A stretch of 64,000 nucleotides of DNA, from the NCBI GenBank assembly GCA_014904845.1, contig MU119317.1, positions 1,972 through 65,971 of the forward strand. Reading direction: 5' to 3'. This document shows positions 49,952 through 62,752 of this stretch, in pieces. Source of the stretch: Acephala macrosclerotiorum (Eukaryota; Ascomycota; Leotiomycetes; Helotiales; Mollisiaceae). Both the position numbers and the translations under genes were made by a program. A model generated the notes under the pieces. It was given only the letters and a program-made list of their open reading frames with translations, did not search any database and had not been told where the DNA came from. Position 1 is the first letter of the stretch. Every line of letters starts with the position of its first letter.

Positions 49952-50108
49952 TGATAATATTAAAATATTCGAGTATATTAATATATTACGTTTAATAATT
50001 GTAATTTTTACGTATTAAATATAAAAATTAATAATATTAATATATTTTCAATTTTTATACTAATTTTCTTTTAATTAAAATACGTAATAAATACGTATAT
50101 ATATTTCG
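49952..50108. repeat. Inner direct repeat, copy 1 (probable LTR of a nested element)
   Basis: This segment matches 56910-57100 in the same orientation. Shared blocks include TCGAGTATATTAATATATTA at about 49969 and GTATATATATTTCGA at its end. It begins TGATAATATT and ends CGATA where the other copy ends CGACA. Point differences are transitions, and this copy lacks about 31 bases present in copy 2. Ends TG..CA and a 7-kb spacing suggest LTRs of a second retrotransposon. I could not find a matching target duplication. Confidence 0.65.
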
Positions 50109-53100
50109 ATATTAATAATTTTTATTTTTATAATAAAGATATAATTTATTTTTTAATATAATTTTTCAATTAATCGTAAATTTAATAAATAATTTCATAG
50201 TTTAAAAATTTAATATTTATAAAATAATTATAGAAAATCGTTCGTTCAAAAAAAACAAATAAAAAAATCTCGTAATTATATTGATTATATTATAAACTTT
50301 TTGTAAAATTATAATAATTTCGTATAATATTAATTGAATAATTTTTAAAAAAAGAAAATAATCGTTTTCAAAGTAAAAAATATTTTTCAATTTTAGTATT
50401 TTATATTATATTTTTTTTTATATATATATATATTTCAATTTTTGTTTTAATTAATATTTTTTTCTCGTAGAATTAATATAAAATTTAATTCGATAATATT
50501 TTAATCGTAGTAAAAAAAATATTATAAATTGTATTATTTTATTTTTTAATTGTTTATATATTCGTAAAAAAATCGAAGAAATATTAATTAATACGTAAAT
50601 CGATAATTGAAATTAAAAAATTAATTAAATTAATAATTTAATTATTTCGTATTTATATTATAAAAATTTTATTTATTTATATTATACTTTGAAAAATTGT
50701 ATTTTATACAATTAATAAATTTTTATTCGTAGTATTAATTGCGTCGTATAATTGTTGAAAGTATTAATAATTCGACGCGTTTTAAACGCGATCGAGTTTT
50801 TACAATACGATATTTTAATTAATTTAAAAATCAATTAATAAAATCGAAATTTATTAAAATGTAAAAAAGTTTTAAAATTGATTTATTATAATAAAAAAAC
50901 TGTATTTAATATCGTTATTAATAAAATCGAAAAATCAATAATAAAATAAATAAATCAAATAATAAAATTATAAATCGAGTATTTTAATTTGTAATTTATA
51001 TAATTAATTAATAATAATTAATTATATTTTTGTATTTTCAAAAGTTTAATTTGAAATAAATTAATTTGTTTAATTTAAAAAACAAAATTTTATTTTTATT
51101 TTAAATTTTTTTTTTTTTTATTTATTTATTTATTTATTTTAATCGTAAAATTATTAATATTAATAAACGTTTACAAAATTTTATTTAAATTGAATTTTAT
51201 TATAACGTTTATCGAATTATTATTTTTATATATTTATTGTACTTTTTATAATTTTTTATATTCGTACAATTATTTTAAAATTATAATATCGATTATAAAA
51301 CGTTTTTCGATTATTGTTTTTAATTTTATTAAATAATCGTATAAAAAATACAAATTCGTATAAACGATAATAAAAATATTAAATAAATCGAATTATTTTA
51401 CGATTATATTAATAATAAAAATTATTACAATTATTATATTCGTTTTATTAATTATTTTTTATTTTAAAATCGATTTTCGTTCGAATTTCGTTAATTATTA
51501 TAATTACGTATTTAATTTACGAGTTTAAATTAGTATTATTAATATATGAATCGTTTACGAATACGAATATTTTAATTGTTTTTAAATCAATCGAAATATA
51601 ATAAATATCGCGCGATAAATTATTTTATTATTATTTCAATTTTTTATTTAAAATCGTTATATTTTTCTCGATTGAAATTTAATATTATATTGCGATTAAT
51701 AAATCAAAAGCAATTTTTGATTAATAAATAAACGTAATATACATTTCGCGAATTTGTTATTTTCAATATTAATTAAAATAATTTATAATTTTTAAATCAA
51801 TAAATTCGATTTTTTTATTTTTATTTTTTTATTCAAATTATATTTTGTTTCTTTTTAATAATTATATAATCTCACTATTAAATATTAATTAATTCGCGAA
51901 TATTAAATATTTTTTATTTTTTGTTTACAATTTAATCTTTTTTAATTTTTTTTTTTTTTTTCAAATTTACAAATTGTAATATCGATAATTTTAATATATT
52001 ATTTATTTATATATTAACGATTTCAAATATTTTTTTATTTTTTTCTAATTAAAAAACAAAAATTATATATTGAAAATTTTATTTTTAATTCAAAAATATA
52101 ATATTTATAATATATAGTAAATTAATAAATATTTGCTTTTGCAAATTTATATAATAATTTTTTTATAATTATAATTATTTTTTTAAAATAAAAATATATT
52201 ATTTCTTTTAACAAATTAATAAAAATTATTTATTAAATTAAAATTTGCGATTACGTATATATTTATATAATTTTTTGTAATTATATTACAAAATTGTAAT
52301 TTTAAATTAAAACTAAAATTAAAATTAAAATTATTTTTTAATTTATTTATTAAATTGTAAAAAATTCTATAAAAATAAATTTTTCCAATTCGTTATTAAA
52401 AATTTGAATTACGATTTTCGTTTTTTTATATAATTCGTTTATTGTTTTATTTTTAATTTCATTATTAATTTAAACTTAAAAATCGAAATATTTTTATACG
52501 CTATTAAATCGTATTATATGAATTCAAAAACGTTTTTAACAAATAAATTTTTTTTTTATTATAAAATTTCGAAAAATTTTTTAAATATAATAATAATTTT
52601 CTTTTTTTATAATTTGATTACGAATTTTATATTTATTTTCTTTTTACTCGTTATATAAATTATATCGATCGTAATTTTTTTTTTATATAATATTAATTTA
52701 AATTTTTATTATTCGTAAAATTATTATTATTATTATTAATATTCGTAAAATCAAAATAATTTTATTCGAAATAAATTATAAATTTAAATTTATTCTTCGT
52801 ATTTTTTAATCGATTATAACGTTTAAATTAAATTTCAATTGAAATTAAATAATTATTATTATTATTTTTTGGATTTTTATTTTCTTATATTGTTTTTATT
52901 ATTTTCAATTTTTCGTTTTTTTATATAATTCTCGTAAATTGTTTTTTTATCGATTTTTCAATTTACGACTTTCGAAAATAAAATTTTATTACAATTAATT
53001 TAAAATTTATCGATTCGTAAAATAATTATATAATATATTTTTTATTTGTTGTATTTTTTAAAAATTCGAATATCGAAATTAATAAATAAATTTAAAATAA

Positions 53101-56100
53101 TTAAAATATTAAAATCGTTTTTTATTATTAAAATATTATTAATTTATCGTTTAATTTATATACGATGAAATTTGTTTATTATTTTACAAATAATATTTAT
53201 TTTTTTTACTATTATCAATATAAAAATATTTATATTGAAAATTTTAAAATATATTTTAAATACTAATAAAATAAATATAAATTTATTCGATTTTATTAAA
53301 TTATTACAAATTTTTATTATTATTTATAGTATTTATTTTTTCGTAATATATTTTATTATTTATTTCAATATAATCGTATAAATTCATTATAATAAAATAT
53401 AATATCGTTTTATTTTTTTAATTAAATTATATATTTTAATCGAAATTTTTTTTATTTTTATTATTACAATTTTTATTTGTTGTTTAAATTTTATTAACAC
53501 AAAATTCTTTTTAATATTATAAATTAAAACTTTTAACAATTTTAAATATATATTAATTTAATATTTTTTAATTACGTTTTATATTACTCGTACAAATATT
53601 TTTATAATAAAATTTACAAATTATAAAATCGTATTATTATTTAAATATATAATATTAATAATTATCGAATAATTAAACTTATAATTATTTAATAAAAAAA
53701 ATTTAAATTATTTTAACGATTTTACGTTTATTTAATAATAATAATAAAATTTGTTTATTTATTTCAATAATAAAAATAATATATTACAAAATACAATATA
53801 AAAAATAACGTTTTTAATAAAAATATAAATTTTAATCGTATTTTCGATTTTTATATTATTTATTTCAAATTAAAATTAAAATTCGCGATTTAAAATAATA
53901 AATTTAATTCGTAAATCGATTTTTTATAAAATTATAAATTAATCGTATTTTGTAATTAATATAATAATTGCGTTTATATTTAATAATATACTTTGAAATT
54001 TCTTTATAATATATTTATTTATAAATTAAAAAAAAAATTTTAATTTTAATTTTTTTCAATTAAATAAAATATATTTTTTTTAATTAAAAAATATTACATT
54101 TTTTAATTATTCAATTTCGTAATTAATTTCTCGATATTAATATATTTTATAATAAAAAAAATATTTTTTACAATTTTTTAATTATTTTTTTTTTTATTTC
54201 TCGAAATCGAATTTTTTTATATTTAAAACAAAAATATTAAAAATATTTATTTTGTTTTTATCGTTAAATTTTTTTATTTTTTTTTCGTAAATTAAAAAAA
54301 TTTAATAATTTATTATAAAAACGTATTTCTTATATCGAAAATAAATTTCGTTTTTTAAATTTTTCGTATATTTGTTATTTTTTTTTTAAAAAATATTTTA
54401 TCGATCAATATTTTGTTTTCTTATAAATATAATACTTTTTTTTTTTCAAATAATTATTTCAATCGTATTTATTATATTTTTAATTTTTGTAATCGTAATT
54501 ATATTTATTTTAATCGCGTTTATTATCGCGATTTTTATTTATTTTATATTTATTATATTTGCAATTAATAAAATAAATATTAAAATTTAATTACTTTATA
54601 TTTTTTTTCTTTTCAATTAATTAAATAATGTATTACAATTAATATTAAACGTTTTTCAACGTATTTTTAAAATTTATTAAATATATACAATATTTTTTAA
54701 TATTATTACAAATTCGTAAAATACAATTTTTTATATTATTGTTTTTATGATTTTTTTTTCGATTATTTTCTTTGAATTTATTATAGTTTATTAAATAACA
54801 ATTCGAGATTTTTAATTAATTTTTTAATAAAATTTTTTTTAACGATATTTTATAAAAAAAAAAAAAAATTTTTTTTAATATATTATTAAAATATATAAAA
54901 TTTCGAATTTGATTTTTATATATTTAATAATTTCTTTAAACGAAAAATTATAATAAAAAATATTATTCAAATAAAAATTTTATATTTATTTTTTTAATAT
55001 AATTAAAAATACTTTTTCGTATATATTCGATATAATAATTATATTATTGCAATAAATTCAAAATAATTTTAATTTTTCGTTTAAAAAATCGTAAATTATT
55101 TTTTTATATTTATTATTATTATTAAAATAAAATTTCTTTAAATTATTAAACTTTCTAATAATTTGATTTTCTAGCGTTTTTTTTTTATTTTTATTTGAGT
55201 TTTTAAATTTCTTTTTTTTATATCGTACGTTTAATATTTATTGTAAATCTTTTATTAAAAATAATTATTCTTTTGAAATTTATAATCGTTTTATTATATA
55301 TTAAAAAATTGAAAAATTTATTATTATTGTAAATTTAATTCTAATAAATCTTTTTATTTACATCGTAAATAATATTATATTTAATTAAAAATTTACTCGT
55401 AATATTAATTTTTTATTATTTTTAATCGAATAAATATTTCTTTTTCAAATATTATTATTTTAAATCGATTAAATATTATTGTTTTAAATTGATTTATTTT
55501 ATAATATATTATTATTTTACGTTTATTTTTTATTTTATTGAATTTTTCGACGATTTTCTCAAATTTTTAAAATAACGTTTTTAAAAATACGTATATTTTA
55601 TTCTTATTTCGAAATACTTTTTATTGTAGTTTTTAATATATATTTAAAATTTCAAAAATTATTTTCTCGTTTTCTCGAATTAATACTTATTATATTCTTT
55701 GAAAATTTGATTATCAAATAATAAATATTTTTTGTTTATATTTTTATCGTAAATTTACTTTAAATTCTAATTTATAAAATCTATTTAAAACAATTGAATT
55801 TAATCAAAATTAGTTTTTCAAATTAAATCGAAAATTAAATTTTTTTTTTTTTAATTATTATTGTATTTTCGTATTTAATCAAATTATATATTATTGTTTT
55901 TTTTGAATAAAAACTTCAATTTATTAAATTAATTATTTACGTAAAATATAAATTTTTTTTTTTTTTAAAATAATTTCTTAAAATAATTATTAAATTACTA
56001 ATAATTACTTTAAAATATACTATTTTTCAATTCTCAAAATTTTTTTTATAGAATTTCTATAAATTACTATTTTTGTATTCGAAATTTTTAAATATTTCGA

Positions 56101-56909
56101 TTCTATATAAAATATATACGTTTACAATAAATTTATTTAAATTTAATTACTCGAAATCGATTCATTTTTCGTATTTATTTTTATTATAATAAAATAAACT
56201 TTTTTTATTATACGTTTATTTGAAACAATTTTTTTTAGTAATATAAAAATTATTATATTTGTTTGTAATTTCTCGTTTTTATTATTAAATAATAAAAAAA
56301 TATTCGAAAAAAATAAATTATTTTTCAAAGAATTTTTATTTTTATTTTAAATATCAATTTTTATTATTTTAAAATATCGATTTATATTCGATAAATTTAT
56401 TTATTTTAATATAAATTTGTTTATTTGTATATAAAATATAAATAAAAATTCAAATTAATCGTAATTTAAATACGTTTCAAATAACGTAAAAATTTATTAT
56501 TTTTAAAAAAAAACGCAATATATAATACTTTTTATCGTTTTAATTATTAATTTAAAAAAAAACAAAGTTTTTATAATCGATTTTTTTATTGTACGTAATA
56601 AACGCAAATCAAAAAAAACGCAATTAAAATTCCAATAATTGTTTTTTTAAACTTTTAATATTGTACGTAAAATCTTTCAAATATTAAAGAAAATATAAAA
56701 CGTAAAACTTTTAAATATCGAAAAAATTTGTATTTCTTTACGTAGAATCTTTTTAGTATTTTTTCGTAAAATTTTTCAAATATCGAAAAAAAATTAAATA
56801 TATATACTTTTAAATTTCGAAAAAAAAAAAAATTTTTATATAAAAACTTTTTTTAATTTAAATTTTATTATTTTATATTTAATTAATAAAATCAAATACT
56901 AATTAATAT

Positions 56910-57100
56910 TAATAGTATTAAAATACTCGAGTATATTAATATATTACGTTTAATAATCGTAATTTTTATATATTGAATATAAAAATTATTAATTGTTTAA
57001 AGAATTAAATTTGAAATTAATAATATTAATATATTTTCAATTTTTACGTTAGTTTTTTCTTAGTTAAAGTACGTAATAAGTACGTATATATATTTCGACA
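56910..57100. repeat. Inner direct repeat, copy 2 (probable LTR of a nested element)
   Basis: This is the second copy of the repeat at 49952. It starts TAATAGTATT (TG mutated to TA) and contains ATACTCGAGTAT, a 12-base palindrome. It ends TTTCGACA. Several positions keep C or G where copy 1 has T or A, so it is the less mutated of the two. The insert near 56990-57020 (AATTGTTTAAAGAATTAAAT and following bases) is absent from copy 1. Confidence 0.65.
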
Positions 57101-60100
57101 GTTTTTAAAGATTTTTTAAAAATAAATTATTTGTAAAAAATAAAAAAAACAATAAAAACGATTTTGAATAATTTTTATATTTAAATAAAAATAATATAAA
57201 TCGAAATTGAATATATAAAAATAAAAATTGAAATTTTTTTTAATAATATTAATATTTTTTCGTAAATTATTAATAATAATAATAATATTTTTTTAATAAA
57301 AAATAAAAATATTAATATTAAAAAATTTGAAATTTTATATCGAGAAAAAATTAATAAAAATATTATATTATATATGAAATAATTATTTGAAATTATATAA
57401 AGTTTTATTTAATTTAATAATTTTCGAAATATTATATTCATTAAATAAATCAATATAAATTTTAATATTAATTTTTTTTTATAATTTATTGATTTTATTA
57501 TCGAAATAAAAATCTTATAAAAATCGATTTTTTTTATTATTTGAAATCGCGAATTATTTATTGTATTTTATATTGTAAAAAATTTTTTATAATATTATAT
57601 TTAATTCGAAATATTTATTTTTTTATAAATAATTTACAATCGTTCAAATATTTTATTTTCGTTTACGTTTTATTTTTTATTAAAAATAAATTTTTTTTTT
57701 ATATTATTATTTTTTATTATTTTTATTGTAAATAATTTATAATTTATTTAAATATTTAAAATTTAAAAAATTCTCGTTATAAAATACAAAATAAAAAAAA
57801 AAAAAAATTAAATCGAAAAAATCAAAGAATTATTAAAAATATAAATAATTACGAAAAACGATAAAATAATTTAATTCGATATTAAAATTTAATTTATTTT
57901 CAACGAATAAAATAAATATAATTTTTTAAAAATAAAAATATTTTAAATATTTTTATTGTTTTTCAAATTCGTTTTTTGTATTAAATAATATACAATACTC
58001 GTTTTTGAAATTTTTTTCGATTAAATTAAAAAAATTTAATTATCGATAGAAAAAAAAAACTAAATAAATTAATTTTATTATTAATATTTGAATCAAATTT
58101 CGATTTTTAAATATAATTTTTTTTTATTTAAAAAAATTAAAATTTTTTTAATAAAAAATTGTTTAATTAAAAAATGTTTTAATTGAATTTAATTAAAAAA
58201 AATTTATATTAAAAATTTAATTAATAGTTTATATAAAAACAATAAAACGATCTAATAATTATAAATTGAAAACGTAATCGAAAAATGAAAAATTATTAAT
58301 TTTATATTATTAAATAAATAATTAATATTTTTAAAAAAATAAAAAATTATTATAAAATAAAAAAAATTAATTAATTCGAGCGAATTCGATTTTAAACGAT
58401 TGAAAATAAACAATAATAAAACAATTGATTTTATGTAATCAATAAATTAATTTTTTATTATTAATCTTTTTTTTTTACGATTTAAATCGAATAAAAATAT
58501 TAAAATTAATAAATAAAATAAAATAACGAATTTTAATACGAATTTCAACGTCGAAATAAAAATTAACGATTTAATCGAATTTATAAAATAATTTATAAAT
58601 TATTGAAATTCGTATTTTATTTGTTTTTTAAAATAAATTTATTTTAAAAAATATATTCAATTTTTTTAATTAAAATCGTTTAAACGATACAATTATTTGA
58701 TTTGAAAATTTTATATAAAATATTTTTTTAATATTTAATTAAAAATTTTCAAACGATTTTATTTTAATTTTTTTAATTTTTATTAAAATTGTAATAATAA
58801 ATAATAAAATCGAAAATTTTAATATAATTATAATTGAATTTTTTATCGTATTATACTTCGAATAATAATATATTAATTGTAAAATAATATAATCGAAAAT
58901 AAAAATAATATATATATTTAATCGTTTTCAATTAAAAATTGAAATTGAAATTAATTTTTTTAAAATTTTTTTTTTTTTAAATAATTTATTTAAATCGTTC
59001 AAATAAACTATTTATTTTTAATAAATATAATTCGATAAATTTTTAATCGATTTTATTTTTTTTAAAAATTTTATAAAATTTGTTAATTATATATATATTT
59101 TTTTATTATTATTTTATAATTATTTAATTATTTATTTTTTGTTTTAATATTTGAAATAGTTTTTAAAATAAATAAAATAATTCGTAATTTTATTATATAT
59201 AAATATAATAAAAAATCGATTATTATCGAATTTTTTAATAAAAATTAAATTAATTTTATTGAATATTTTTTTTAATTCGATAAAATAATTATATGATTTT
59301 TATTTGTTTTTTTATATAATATATATATTACAAATATATAATTTATTTTTAAATTCTATTATAAAATCGATTAAAAGTTTATTGAGTTTTTAAACGTTGA
59401 AATAATTTATATAATTGTATTAAATAAATTTATTTTAAACGATTATATAAATTTTAAATAATTTGAACAAATAAAAATTTTATTTAATTAAAATTTTAAT
59501 TATTAGAATAGCGATTATCGTAAAACGATATAAAAAAAATAATTTAATTCGATTAAAAAACTAAAAATTATTTCGTACAATAATATTGATTTTATATTTA
59601 TCGATTATTTACGAAATTGAATTTTTGTAAAATTATAAACGAAATTTTTTATTTTTAAAAAATTGAAAAATTGAAATAAAATTATATAATTCTATAAACG
59701 AATATTATTTAACGTTGATAAAAGTAAATATTATTAATTCGTTGTTCGAATTTAAAATTAAAATAAAAACGTTTTCAATTTTTTCAAATTTGATTTATTT
59801 TTTTATATTTTCGTATAATTCGAAATTATTAAATCGAAAATTGATAAATTGAAATCGATTTATAATAATATAATTAATATAATTAATATTAACGATTTAA
59901 TCGTTTTTAAAAAATTCAATAAAAACGAAAAAAGTTATATTAAATAAAAAAAAAATAAAAACGAAAAAAAAAAATAAAAAAATATATAAAAATCAATTTA
60001 TTATTAATAATTAAAAATTGAAAATTGTAAATTATAATCGTAATCGTATTAATAAATTCTACGAATAAAATAAAAAACAATATAAATTCGATCGAAAGTT

Positions 60101-62199
60101 TTAATTTTTTTAAAAATAAAATTTTAATATTATTTAATTTTCGTTTATTATTATTTTTTTTTTTTTTAATATTGAAATTTTTTTTAAAATAAAAATATTT
60201 AATAAAATATTTAATTTCAATATAATATAATTTTTTATAATAATTATAAAAATTTTAAATATTTAATAAACGATTATTAATTATAAAAACGATTTCGATT
60301 TTAATAACGAACGAATTTTATTATTGTTTTTTATTAAACGTTTTTTGAATTATTGTATTTTATTCGATTATAAAATTATCGAATATTTAAATAAAATTGT
60401 AAATTTATTAAAAAATCGTAATAAAAGTTTTATATACAAATTTAAATTTTTAAAAAAATCGTAAAATTAATTAAACGAATATAAAAAATTTTATTTTATA
60501 AAATTTTTTTAATTCGTTATTAATTTGAGAAAATTAATTCGAAAAATTAATAATATTTTTATATTCGATTAAAATAAAAACGTAAAAACGTATAATAAAA
60601 TCAATTAATTTTTTGATTTTAATAAATTATTTTAAACGAAAAATATTTAATATTTAATAAATTCGATTAAAATTTTTTATTTGTTTTTAATTATTGTATT
60701 TATATCGATTTTTAATAATAAAATAATTTCAATATTATTATTTTTTTTAAATAAATATTTTTTTATTATATATTATTTTAAATAGAAATTATTTTAAATA
60801 GAAATTATTTATTGTATTTTATTTTATAAATAAATTTTTTTATATTAATTGTATTATTTTTAAATTTAAATTTTGTAATCAAATGTAATTTAAATAATTA
60901 TTATATAATATAATTAAAATCGTTTATAATAAAAAATTCGTTAATTTTATAATAAAAATCGAATTAATTTTTTTCGTTTTTAAAAATTAAAATAAAATTA
61001 AAAATTTTTTTTTACAAATATTTTAATTTTTTTAATTATTATTTAAAATTAAATATAATAATATAAATTACATATATTAATAAATAAAATTTTGATTTAA
61101 AAAATAAAATATAATATTAAAATTTTTTTTTTTAAAATTCGTTAAAAATATAAAATAAAAATATTAATAAAAAATTTTTAATCGTTTGAAAATAAATTTT
61201 AAATCGATTTACGATTAATTGAATTCGTTTTTTTGTTAATAATAATAAATTCTATAAAAAGAAAAATAAGTTTAAAAATAAAAAAATTCGATTAATAAAT
61301 AATTAAAAATTACAAATAATTCTTTCGACGTTTAAAAATAATTTATATATTGTAAAATTGAAAATATTTATAAAATTTAAAAAAAAAAACGTAATTTTTT
61401 TAAAAATCGATATTTGTAAATAAAAAAATACTATTATTATTATTTGTAGTTAATATTAAATTGTAAATTTTATTAAAAATATTAATAAAAATATTAAACG
61501 TATTTTAAATAATATTTTCAAAATAATAAAATTATTAATTGAAATTTTATTAAATAAAACAATATTGAAATTACGATTATTTGAATTAAAAAAGTTTTTT
61601 TTTATAAAAAATATAATCGAAAAATATAAAGCGTAGTATTTTATTAGTTTTATATTTTTTTTATTTAATTTATTTAATTCGTTTAATTCGTTCGAATTTT
61701 CGATATTTTTTTTAGTTTAAATCAAAATTCGTTTATAATCGTTTTTAGTATTTTGTATTGTACGTAAAAAAATATATATTTGATTATTATAATAATATTT
61801 GTAAAAAGTTTTTTTAATCAATAAAAAAACGCGATAAAAAATAAATAAAAATAAAAAAAAGTTCGTTTAAAATTTAAATAATAATATTTTTTTATTAAAA
61901 AATATTTTAAAATAAAAATAAAAAAAATTTAATTTGAAATTCGATCGAATTATTTGATCGATAAAAAGATTTTTTTTGTAAAATAAAATTGAAATAATTT
62001 GAATTGAAACGTGTTTACGATTTGTTTTAATTTTAGAAAATTTATTAATATCGAGTTTTTTTTTTTTGATTTAAAATTTAATAAACGCTTGAAAGTATTT
62101 TAAACTTGAAAAAAAAAAAGAATAAATTTGTTTAAAAGAGAAATAAGTTTATTTGAAAATTGAAAAAGTTTATATTCGTAGAATAGAAAAAGTATTCGA

Positions 62200-62649
62200 A
62201 TTATTTTGAAATGCTAAAAGCAATATAAAATCCAGATTTGAAATGAATAAAAAAGAACTACAAATAGGACTATAGTGAAAATACATATATTCTAGATTGC
62301 TTCGAGAGATGGTTCCCGAGTATTTAAAGTTGTTTGAACTATCGAAGTGTTCTATGTCCTTTTGGATTTCTCAAAGGAAGTAAGAATCCAAGGAGTAGTC
62401 GTTTCCTGTTTGAATTTGGTTAGTTATGCTCATAGTAAGTGGATAGGACTTAGTTGATTTGGATTTCATGTGAAATCAGTTGGAGAGAATCAGTTGAAGT
62501 AATCGAAGGTTCGAGAAAGAGATAAAAGTGAGAGAGAAAAAAAATGGATAATAAGAAGTGAGTAGAACTTCGAATTGTGAGAAATGAATAGTTGAATAAG
62601 TGATTCTCAAATGGATGAGCAGTCCCGTGCGGAATCCGGGCTCATAACT
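62200..62649 (-). other. Less-mutated end of the outer retrotransposon with primer-binding site
   Basis: Base composition rises here from nearly pure A/T to ordinary levels before the right LTR begins. The last bases before the LTR read GGGCTCATAAC (62638-62648), complementary on the minus strand to nothing in the LTR but identical to the initiator tRNA-Met anticodon arm. This is where a primer-binding site must lie for a minus-strand element. No coding frame is recognised, so this may be the untranslated leader. Confidence 0.6.
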
Positions 62650-62747
62650 TGTTAGAAGGTATAAGATGAGCATTCCTTGTTGATGATATGTGAGGGGGGC
62701 GGAGCCCCCTTATATACAGGAGGAGTGGAGAGAGCCTCATTTTGACA
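62650..62747 (-). repeat. Right LTR of the outer retrotransposon (nearly unmutated)
   Basis: This is the 98-base partner of 48845-48942, with intact ends TGTTAG and GACA. It contains a strong hairpin, GGGGGC and GCCCCC around GGA (about 62693-62709), next to TATATA. On the minus strand this reads TATATAAG just before the hairpin, a normal TATA box for a 5' LTR. GAGAT follows at 62748-62752. Confidence 0.88.
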
Positions 62748-62752
62748 GAGAT
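62748..62752. repeat. Target-site duplication, right copy (GAGAT)
   Basis: GAGAT directly follows the right LTR and matches 48840-48844. Confidence 0.85.

Larger units (their letters stand above)
48845..62747 (-). mobile_element. Heavily RIP-mutated LTR retrotransposon insertion with a nested second element
   Basis: The two 98-base LTRs and the GAGAT duplication define one insertion of about 13.9 kb. From about 49000 to 62200 the interior is almost pure A/T (roughly 6% C in lines I counted) with no coding frame left, and it stops sharply at the element edges. Next to the right LTR, 62638-62648 reads GGGCTCATAAC, the anticodon arm of fungal initiator tRNA-Met. Such a half-tRNA primer site is known from Drosophila copia and yeast Ty5. 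On the minus strand the LTR carries TATATAAG. I therefore infer a copia/Ty5-like element on the minus strand, about 6.8 kb before a second element of about 7.1 kb inserted into it. No reverse transcriptase or integrase motif survives to confirm the family. Confidence 0.8.

Noticed and set aside
49952..57105. Target duplication for the inner element
   Set aside because: Five bases before copy 1 (TTTAT) and after copy 2 (GTTTT) do not match, and RIP makes the exact ends uncertain, so I do not claim one.
53172..57735. Open frames of 61-69 codons inside the AT-rich block (53172-53381, 56143-56328, 57541-57735)
   Set aside because: They consist almost only of Ile, Phe, Lys, Asn, Tyr and Leu, as expected from A/T sequence by chance, and resemble no family.
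48943..62200. Mitochondrial DNA inserted in the nucleus
   Set aside because: No mitochondrial gene or tRNA is visible, the A/T content is more extreme than usual for fungal mitochondrial DNA, and the block is bounded by LTRs with a target duplication.
48943..62200. Regional centromere core
   Set aside because: AT-rich RIP-mutated DNA occurs at ascomycete centromeres, but one bounded insertion of 13.9 kb between ordinary genes explains this block without it. Chromatin data would be needed to claim more.
62600..62660. A tRNA-Met gene beside the right LTR
   Set aside because: Only the anticodon arm matches. There is no acceptor stem or T-arm, and the position fits a half-tRNA primer-binding site.
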